Shown here: piece by piece, positions 1 to 4,412 of the stretch
How the letters are laid out: every line of letters begins with the position of its first letter
Position numbering within the stretch: position 1 is the stretch's first letter
From: Spirochaetales bacterium
Lineage (GTDB): Bacteria > Spirochaetota > Spirochaetia > DSM-27196 > SKKC01
Reading direction: 5' to 3'
Length of the DNA stretch: 5,249 nucleotides
NCBI GenBank assembly: GCA_007121695.1
Contig: SKKC01000124.1
Span: 1-5,249 of the forward strand
The notes under the pieces: model-generated
The model's input: only the letters and a program-made list of their open reading frames with translations
The model's database searches: none
Told to the model about the DNA's origin: nothing
Made by a program: the position numbers and the translations under genes

Positions 1-776
1 AGCTTGTTTCCTGACTGAAGAATAATCGAGACAAGTTCCTCCTGCTCTTCGCTGAGTTCTGTCCGCTCCAGCAGCTGCGCGGTGACAATAATGCCGTTCA
101 GCGGATTCCGAAGATCGTGCCGTATGATCCGTTCGACCTGATTCTTGATCTTCTCGACACGCCGCCGCTCTGCTATCTGCGTATTGAGTTTGTCGACCGT
201 TTCACGGAGTTTGCGCTCGGAGCTTTTCTGGTCGGTTATATCGACAACAAAGGTTACCTTTTTCGGTTCATTGTCTACGTCCACTATGTACGCCGCTTCG
301 GCGATAATGTCGAGCTGCCGGCCGTCCTTCCGGATTACCTTCCATTCCCCTCGAAGTTCGTATCTCCGCCCCATGAACTCGTCGTGCAGGCTTATAAGTT
401 GATCCCGGTATGCTTCCGGCACCACCTTGGTGAAAGACTGCCCTATGAGCTCCTCCGGTTCGTAGCCGTACAGGCGACAGTAGGTCGGGTTCACGTACTC
501 GTAGATGCGGTCCCTGTTCGTAATACAGATACCAACAGGCGTCGATTCGATGATGTCCCGCAGACGTCGTTCGCTGCGACGCAAATTCGCGTCAAAATCG
601 TTGAGAATGCGTCGCTTTTCGTAATACAGGAGGTTAATCGCTTCGAACAGCTCTCGTTCTTCTGCTGAACGAGCCTGCTCGGGTGGCGGCTCGGTGTAGT
701 TGTCATTGACAACCTGGTTTAGCAAACGCATTATCTCTACGCGATCAATTGAACTGCTCTTCTGGTCGTCGCCCAC
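1..776 (-). CDS. PAS-domain sensor histidine kinase, C-terminus beyond window
   Basis: Likely a cytoplasmic signal-transducing histidine kinase that autophosphorylates on His and passes the phosphate to a response regulator. About 258 codons are visible. Residues 1-45 are a polar leader, followed by a charged helix (about 46-75). A PAS domain with PAC half spans about 75-180; it starts at STPVGICITNRD, includes YGYEPEELIG, and ends in the typical VVDITDQK. A helical linker follows (about 183-215), then the HisKA box HDLRNPLNG with phospho-acceptor His220. The ATP-binding domain and any receiver domain lie off the left edge. No membrane segment is visible, so it should sense something inside the cell; the PAS ligand cannot be told. 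I chose the GTG at 776-774 because GGAG lies 8 nt upstream; the alternative is the ATG at 731-729, which has a weaker ribosome site. An in-frame TAA lies upstream near 833. It is transcribed divergently from the metallopeptidase gene. The family call is secure, the exact start less so. Confidence 0.92.
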   Translation of the reverse strand, partial: MGDDQKSSSIDRVEIMRLLNQVVNDNYTEPPPEQARSAEERELFEAINLLYYEKRRILNDFDANLRRSERRLRDIIESTPVGICITNRDRIYEYVNPTYCRLYGYEPEELIGQSFTKVVPEAYRDQLISLHDEFMGRRYELRGEWKVIRKDGRQLDIIAEAAYIVDVDNEPKKVTFVVDITDQKSSERKLRETVDKLNTQIAERRRVEKIKNQVERIIRHDLRNPLNGIIVTAQLLERTELSEEQEELVSIILQSGNK

Positions 777-810
777 TCGGGTATCTCCGGACTCTGGTGC
801 ATAGTCAACA

Positions 811-830
811 CGGACATCGCTTCGGACATC
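811..830. repeat. Pair of 8-bp direct repeats near the kinase transcription start
   Basis: CGGACATC occurs at 811-818 and again at 823-830, a 12-bp period with a 4-bp spacer (GCTT). The pair lies directly downstream of the predicted -10 box of the kinase promoter, around its expected start point. A regulator binding here could block or modulate the kinase gene. With only two copies, chance or a local duplication is possible. Confidence 0.4.
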
Positions 831-858
831 AGTTTAGTCCATCGGTGTGCTTTGTCAA
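831..858 (-). promoter_or_regulatory. Candidate sigma70 promoter for the PAS kinase
   Basis: On the minus strand, TTGACA (858-853, a perfect -35 match) is followed after 16 bp by TAAACT (836-831, 4 of 6 matches to TATAAT). Transcription would start near 824, giving a leader of about 48 nt before the GTG at 776. This is a consensus match by eye and is not proof of activity. Confidence 0.5.
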
Positions 859-880
859 TCGGCAGGGTCTGAACGATAAC
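852..880 (+). promoter_or_regulatory. Candidate sigma70 promoter for the metallopeptidase-Grx-FTR genes
   Basis: TTGTCA (852-857, 5 of 6 matches to TTGACA) is followed after exactly 17 bp by GATAAC (875-880, 4 of 6 matches to TATAAT). Transcription would start near 887, about 17 nt ahead of the ATG at 904 and just upstream of the AGGTGA ribosome site at 895-900. Its -35 hexamer overlaps that of the divergent kinase promoter. Confidence 0.5.
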
Positions 881-903
881 GCTATCATTAGATAAGGTGA
901 GAC

Positions 904-1704
904 ATGAATCAGGACCAGGTCAAACAACGACTTCTCAGGCTTCGCGGTAACGTCCCGGATTTTTCCGTGATCTTTTCCGGCAAACAGAGCAAAAAAGTGC
1001 ACGGACTGTACTATCCGGATAAGGCGGAAATCATTCTTCACAATAGAAATTTCGAGAATGATAACGAACTCATGTATACCGCGATACACGAGTTCGCGCA
1101 CCACGTCCACTTCTCCACATCGCCGGTGCCGGTGACAAACCGGCCACATACCACGGCCTTCCGCAGTATTTTTCACGAGCTGCTGGAGCAGGCGGAGCAG
1201 ATGGGCTTGTATGCGAGTATTTTCGAGACACATCCGGACTTCGTGGGTCTGACCCGCACCATACGCGAGGAATTTCTCGGGAAGAATGGCGCCCTCATGA
1301 AAGAACTCGGCGGGTTACTCGTACAGGCGGAAACCCTGTGTCGGGAACACCGCGCCCGTTTCGAGGATTACATTGAACGTGTGCTGCTCATTGACCGCCG
1401 GGCCGCGTCTTCGGCCATACGCGTGTTTTCTGCCGACGTAGATCCCCGCATCGGATTCGATAATATGAAGTCGGTGGCATCGATCCGGGACAGCGCAACC
1501 CGGAAGCAGGCCGAAGCGGATCTCCTCGCAGGAAAGAGCCCCGACAGAGTGCGCGCTGCCTATACCCCTGTCGGAGCGAAACGGGCGGACGACCCCGTCG
1601 AGCAGCTGTTTCGTGAGAAAGAACGCCTTCAGCGAACCATAGAAAGCCTGCAGGACAAGCTGCAGACCATCGAAGACCGCATCGACTCCATGCGTTCATT
1701 GTAG
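904..1704 (+). CDS. Putative zinc metallopeptidase (HExxH) with C-terminal coiled coil
   Basis: A 266-residue protein that I do not recognise as a named family member. The visible signature is the zincin motif HEFAHH: His62 and His66 as zinc ligands and Glu63 as catalytic base. About 16 residues after His66 comes an H-x3-F motif (His82, Phe86), which could supply the third ligand as in SprT/YgjP-like zincins. The N-terminal part has the strand pattern (GLYYPDKAEIILHNRNF, about 34-50) that commonly precedes HExxH in these compact domains. Residues about 115-165 are helical. Residues about 180-225 (around GFDNMKSVASIR and LAGKSPDRVRAAY) look like a small separate helical unit. The last 35 residues (about 232-266) are a strongly charged heptad-like helix, a probable coiled coil for self-association or partner binding. 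There is no signal peptide, so it is probably cytoplasmic. The ATG at 904 is supported by AGGTGA just upstream. It lies 64 bp before the Grx gene and may share its transcript. Substrate unknown; a non-proteolytic role is possible. Confidence 0.75.
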   Translation: MNQDQVKQRLLRLRGNVPDFSVIFSGKQSKKVHGLYYPDKAEIILHNRNFENDNELMYTAIHEFAHHVHFSTSPVPVTNRPHTTAFRSIFHELLEQAEQMGLYASIFETHPDFVGLTRTIREEFLGKNGALMKELGGLLVQAETLCREHRARFEDYIERVLLIDRRAASSAIRVFSADVDPRIGFDNMKSVASIRDSATRKQAEADLLAGKSPDRVRAAYTPVGAKRADDPVEQLFREKERLQRTIESLQDKLQTIEDRIDSMRSL

Positions 1705-1768
1705 GTACGCGGCGCGGACGAGCCTTGTATTCCGGTAGATTTTGACGTAGTGTGAATCGAGGACCACA

Positions 1769-2092
1769 ATGAGTAATCACATAAACAACGACGTTTTCGA
1801 AGGCATAGAGTTCGAAGAGCACCCGGGTTCGGTCGAGAACCACGACGTGACCGTGTATTCGCTGTCAACGTGTGCCTTTTGCAAAAAGGCTGTCACCTAT
1901 CTCGATTCCCTCGATGTGTCGTTCCGGGTTCTCGAGCTCGATACCATACCCAAGGAACGGAAACGGGACATAAAGCGATATCTGAAGGAACGCTTTGAAG
2001 ACCTTCCGGTGTTTCCGATTCTTATTGTCGACGACAAGGAATGCCTGTCCGGGTTCGCGGAGGACGCGTGGCGCAAGAAGGTACAGGACTGA
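1769..2092 (+). CDS. Glutaredoxin-like dithiol oxidoreductase
   Basis: A 107-residue thioredoxin-fold protein. After a polar extension of about 25 residues comes the first beta strand (VTVYS, 27-31) and then the active site Cys35-Ala-Phe-Cys38, followed by the usual helix. VFPILIVDD (81-89) carries the probable cis-proline, Pro83, that faces the disulfide. LSGF (93-96) corresponds to the Gly-Phe stretch of glutaredoxins that often contacts glutathione. It probably reduces protein disulfides or mixed disulfides in the cytoplasm. CAFC is not the classical CPYC, and the nearest partner is an Fe-S thioredoxin reductase homologue 10 bp downstream, so electrons may come from ferredoxin and not from glutathione; this is inference. 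The ATG at 1769 has GAGGA 5 nt upstream. NrdH-type or uncharacterised glutaredoxin-family membership cannot be separated by eye. Confidence 0.9.
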   Translation: MSNHINNDVFEGIEFEEHPGSVENHDVTVYSLSTCAFCKKAVTYLDSLDVSFRVLELDTIPKERKRDIKRYLKERFEDLPVFPILIVDDKECLSGFAEDAWRKKVQD

Positions 2093-2102
2093 ACTCGCTG
2101 CC

Positions 2103-2450
2103 ATGGCAAAGAAAAAGAAGACCCGCGAAGATACCGAGCGCTTCGTGCACATGGTATCGAAGAAACAGGGGTGGGCGCTGAACCCCGACCCCGAGTTTCT
2201 TGGGAACCTTATCGACGGCCTCACCGTCAACCACAACCGCTACGGATACTACGCCTGCCCGTGTCGGGAAGCGTGGGGAGAGAAGGAAAAAGACAGGGAC
2301 ATCTGCTGTCCATGCGTCTATAACGTGGCCGATCAGGACGAGTACGGGCATTGCTTTTGCGCCCTGTTTCTTTCGAAGGATTTTATTCAGTCAGGAAAGG
2401 ACATACAGCGGATTCCGGAACGACGACCCGACGAGTTGCAGCCGGACTGA
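2103..2450 (+). CDS. Ferredoxin-thioredoxin reductase catalytic (beta) chain family protein
   Basis: A 115-residue [4Fe-4S] protein. The cysteine pattern is Cys52-Pro-Cys54, 14 residues, Cys69-Pro-Cys71, 12 residues, Cys84-Phe-Cys86. By homology with plant and cyanobacterial FTR, Cys52, Cys69, Cys71 and Cys84 hold the cluster, while Cys54 and Cys86 form the redox-active disulfide that takes electrons one at a time from ferredoxin and reduces a thioredoxin-type partner. Two oddities: the classical CHC triplet reads CFC, so the active-site His is replaced by Phe, and an extra Cys68 makes CCPC. The cysteine spacing also differs from the cyanobacterial enzyme, in line with the shorter bacterial/archaeal type. 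The N-terminus is lysine-rich (MAKKKK). No variable (alpha) subunit gene is present. The ATG lies 10 bp after the Grx stop with only a weak ribosome site, suggesting translational coupling. The Grx protein is the obvious candidate substrate. Confidence 0.9.
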   Translation: MAKKKKTREDTERFVHMVSKKQGWALNPDPEFLGNLIDGLTVNHNRYGYYACPCREAWGEKEKDRDICCPCVYNVADQDEYGHCFCALFLSKDFIQSGKDIQRIPERRPDELQPD

Positions 2451-2451
2451 C

Positions 2452-2465
2452 TTCCGTTTCCGGAA
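2452..2465. other. Small inverted repeat between convergent stop codons
   Basis: The 15-bp gap between the FTR stop (TGA, 2448-2450) and the HPt stop (TAG, 2468-2466) holds TTCCG-TTTC-CGGAA, a perfect 5-bp stem with a 4-nt loop. The position fits a shared bidirectional terminator, but the stem is short, and neither side has a T tract, so intrinsic termination is doubtful. Confidence 0.25.
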
Positions 2466-2789
2466 CTATACGATCTCACCGAGGATAGCCTGTACCTGCG
2501 CCTGGAGATCGGTATGCAGCTGCATGGCACGCCCGGTACAGCCGTTCGAACGCAGCTCGTGTTCAAGACTTCGTGCCGTAGCGAGAGCCTCGTGCACTTT
2601 CAGTGATCCGATTGTATTCGCGAGGCTGTGAACAATGGCTGCGGCTTCCTCTACGTCGTTCTGTTCGAGGGATGTACGGAGGCGAATCATGCGCTCAGGC
2701 GTTTCTTCGACGAAGATACCGAGTATCTCCTCGCCTATAGGCGCAGCATCTCCGCTGAACGCTGCGCGAAACTCCGAAAGAAGCGTCAT
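2466..2789 (-). CDS. Stand-alone HPt (histidine phosphotransfer) domain protein
   Basis: A 107-residue, all-helical protein consisting of a single HPt domain. HPt proteins relay phosphate between receiver domains of hybrid kinases and response regulators and have no catalytic activity themselves. The diagnostic stretch is IVHSLANTIGSL, with phospho-acceptor His54; the commonly seen H-x-L-K-G reads H-S-L-A-N here, a variation that keeps the small residue and the following glycine (Gly61). The preceding helix (LGIFVEETPERMIRLR, 23-38) matches the standard helix before the His helix. Its ATG overlaps the TGA of the DJ-1/PfpI gene by 4 bp (ATGA), so it is the last gene of that operon and is probably translationally coupled; AAGGA lies about 9 nt upstream. 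The donor kinase is not identified; the PAS kinase at the left of the window is a candidate only if it is a hybrid kinase or acts through a receiver protein. Confidence 0.87.
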   Translation of the reverse strand: MTLLSEFRAAFSGDAAPIGEEILGIFVEETPERMIRLRTSLEQNDVEEAAAIVHSLANTIGSLKVHEALATARSLEHELRSNGCTGRAMQLHTDLQAQVQAILGEIV

Positions 2790-3334
2790 TTCGGCGATTC
2801 CTTGCCTGATGCATACTCGGTCAACACCGACAGAAAGAGTTTCATGTATTCCGGCAAATCAGGGGGACGCCTGCTTGAAACGAGGTTCCGGTCCCGAACC
2901 GCCGGGATGTCTTCCCAGATTGCACCGGCGTTTTCCATGTCGTCGCGGATACCAGGGGTACTGGTAACCGTACGCCCCGAAAGTATGCCAGCGCTGATCA
3001 GCACCCAGCCCGCGTGGCAGATCTGACCAATGGGTTTACCGGCCGCGTCCATATCCTGGACAAAGTCGGTGACGTCCTTGAATCGCCGGATTTTGTCCGG
3101 CGCCCACCCGCCAGGCACCAACAGACCGTCACAACGGGCAGTACTCATATCGGAAAATGCGATATCGCTGCGTGCCGGGACGCCATACTTCCCGTGATAT
3201 GTCTCGGCGGCCGTTTCGCCGGCAAAGACAACCTCTACACCGACTTCCCTGAGCCGCAGGACAGGATACCAGAGCTCCAGATCCTCAAAATCCTCATGAA
3301 CAAGACTGATAACTCGCAGACCGTGCAGACTCAT
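2786..3334 (-). CDS. DJ-1/PfpI family protein (class I glutamine amidotransferase-like)
   Basis: A 182-residue cytoplasmic protein with the DJ-1/PfpI fold. The N-terminal strand RVISLVHEDFEDLELWYP carries the conserved glutamate (Glu17 in FEDLE), and LLVPGGW (about 71-77) is the usual glycine loop. QICHAGW contains the nucleophile-elbow cysteine Cys106, followed by His107 as in PfpI. The family includes intracellular proteases, chaperones, and glyoxalase/deglycase-type enzymes, and sequence alone does not decide among them. I prefer the ATG at 3334 because GGGAG (3344-3340) sits 5 nt upstream; the in-frame GTG at 3340 overlaps that ribosome site. It begins 15 bp after the threonine aldolase stop, and its own stop overlaps the HPt start. 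Its company with an aldehyde-producing aldolase would fit a role in handling reactive carbonyls, which is inference. Confidence 0.9.
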   Translation of the reverse strand: MSLHGLRVISLVHEDFEDLELWYPVLRLREVGVEVVFAGETAAETYHGKYGVPARSDIAFSDMSTARCDGLLVPGGWAPDKIRRFKDVTDFVQDMDAAGKPIGQICHAGWVLISAGILSGRTVTSTPGIRDDMENAGAIWEDIPAVRDRNLVSSRRPPDLPEYMKLFLSVLTEYASGKESPK

Positions 3335-3339
3335 ACTCA

Positions 3340-3344
3340 CTCCC
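3340..3344 (-). promoter_or_regulatory. Ribosome binding site deciding the DJ-1/PfpI start
   Basis: GGGAG on the minus strand lies 5 nt before the ATG at 3334-3332. The alternative GTG start at 3340 overlaps this site and would lack its own, so the ATG is favoured. Confidence 0.6.
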
Positions 3345-3349
3345 GTACC

Positions 3350-4399
3350 TTAAACCCTATCACGAAGTCCTTCGACAAACCGATCTATATGAGCTTCGGT
3401 CGTATCGAAACTTGTCATCCACCGGACAACGTGCCCCTCGCCTTCCCAGTCGTAAAAGTACTGAAGCTCCCGTGCCGGTTCAAGCAAAGACCCGGGTATG
3501 CGTGCGAACACGCCGTTCGCCTGGACCGGGTGAATGATCTCGATGCCCGGGATGCTCCGCACACCGTCAGCAAGGCGGCGTGCCATGGCGTTCGCGTGGC
3601 GGGCATTGCGCAACCACAGATCCCCTTCGAACATGGCCTGAAACTGCGCCGCGGCAAAGCGCATCTTGCTCGCGAGCTGAGTATGCTGTTTGCGCAGGAA
3701 GCTGATTGCGGTCGTATCGACCCTGTCGGTCCACACAAGAACAGCCTCGGCGTACATGGCACCATTCTTCGTCGCACCGAGACTCAGTACATCGACACCG
3801 ACCTCGCTCGACAGGGCGGCGAGGCTGGTATCGAGGTGTGCACAGGCATTGGCATATCGCGCACCATCCATGTGTAAAAGCCATCCTGCTTCGCGGCACA
3901 CCGATGCGATCCCGGCGAGTTCGTCGGCCGAATATACGGTACCGAGCTCCGTGGACTGGGTCACCGAGACCACACGGGGTACATTCTGATGCGGAATACG
4001 CGCAGCATCGATGCAGGCACGCAGATCATCTGCGTGTATTTTTCCTTCATGCGTGGCAACAGGCGTTAACTTGCACCCGACATTGCGCTCAGGTGCACCA
4101 CATTCATCGGTCGCGATGTGCGAACAGTCGCTGCATAAAACCGCACCGTATGGCGGAGTCATGGCTGACAGTGCCAGGACATTCGCCCCGGTGCCGGTCA
4201 GGACAAAAAACACCTCCGTATTCCCGCCAAAACGCTGCCGAAGCACCTCAATCGCGTGTTCCGTAACCGTGTCATTTCCATAGCTCACGACATGACCGGT
4301 GTTGGCAGCGAACATGGCTTCGAGCACTTCTGGATGAACACCACTGCTGTTATCGCTTGCGAGCATGTGGAGGTCCGGATCGGGACTGATAAAATTCAT
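3350..4399 (-). CDS. ltaE: Low-specificity threonine aldolase (PLP-dependent)
   Basis: A 349-residue fold-type I PLP enzyme that cleaves L-threonine or allo-threonine to glycine and acetaldehyde, and often other beta-hydroxy amino acids. It opens with the family's ASDNSSGVHPEVLEAM (14-29) and SYGNDTVTEHAIEVL (39-53). TGTGANVLAL (68-77) binds the cofactor phosphate, and His94 in the CSDCSHI region is the likely residue stacking on the PLP ring. HMDGARYANA (176-185) holds Asp178 and Arg181 of the cofactor site. SLGATKNGAM contains Lys211, the Schiff-base lysine. The length is normal for the family and no key residue is missing. The ATG at 4399 is chosen because GAGGAG (4410-4405) lies 5 nt upstream; the GTG at 4405 overlaps it. 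The gene starts 13 bp after the RelA/TPR stop and is followed 15 bp later by the DJ-1/PfpI gene, so the four genes form one operon. Stereospecificity cannot be read from the sequence. Confidence 0.95.
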   Translation of the reverse strand: MNFISPDPDLHMLASDNSSGVHPEVLEAMFAANTGHVVSYGNDTVTEHAIEVLRQRFGGNTEVFFVLTGTGANVLALSAMTPPYGAVLCSDCSHIATDECGAPERNVGCKLTPVATHEGKIHADDLRACIDAARIPHQNVPRVVSVTQSTELGTVYSADELAGIASVCREAGWLLHMDGARYANACAHLDTSLAALSSEVGVDVLSLGATKNGAMYAEAVLVWTDRVDTTAISFLRKQHTQLASKMRFAAAQFQAMFEGDLWLRNARHANAMARRLADGVRSIPGIEIIHPVQANGVFARIPGSLLEPARELQYFYDWEGEGHVVRWMTSFDTTEAHIDRFVEGLRDRV

Positions 4400-4404
4400 G
4401 CACA

Positions 4405-4410
4405 CTCCTC
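4405..4410 (-). promoter_or_regulatory. Ribosome binding site deciding the threonine aldolase start
   Basis: GAGGAG on the minus strand lies in the 13-bp gap after the upstream TAA, 5 nt before the ATG at 4399-4397. It makes that ATG much likelier than the GTG at 4405, which overlaps the site. Confidence 0.75.
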
Positions 4411-4412
4411 GT

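Noticed and set aside
117..668. Long plus-strand open frame (183 codons)
   Set aside because: It lies antisense to the PAS kinase, whose minus-strand frame gives unmistakable PAS and HisKA motifs. The plus-strand translation shows no family signature.
1705..1768. Possible internal promoter or terminator between the metallopeptidase and Grx genes
   Set aside because: TTGTAT-17-TAGTGT matches only 3 of 6 in each box, and I find no stable hairpin with a T tract. The 64-bp gap holds only the GAGGA ribosome site I can support.
1388..1843. Minus-strand open frame across the metallopeptidase and Grx genes
   Set aside because: It is Arg/Pro/Cys-rich, has no motif, and runs antisense to two well-supported genes.
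2413..2465. Palindrome TTCCGGAA present twice (2413-2420 and 2458-2465)
   Set aside because: One copy is inside the FTR coding sequence, and an 8-bp palindrome in GC-rich DNA easily recurs by chance. It does not support an operator.
3014..3877. Plus-strand open frame of 287 codons
   Set aside because: It is antisense to the DJ-1/PfpI and threonine aldolase genes, spans their junction, and shows no domain. It is a by-product of GC-rich codon bias.
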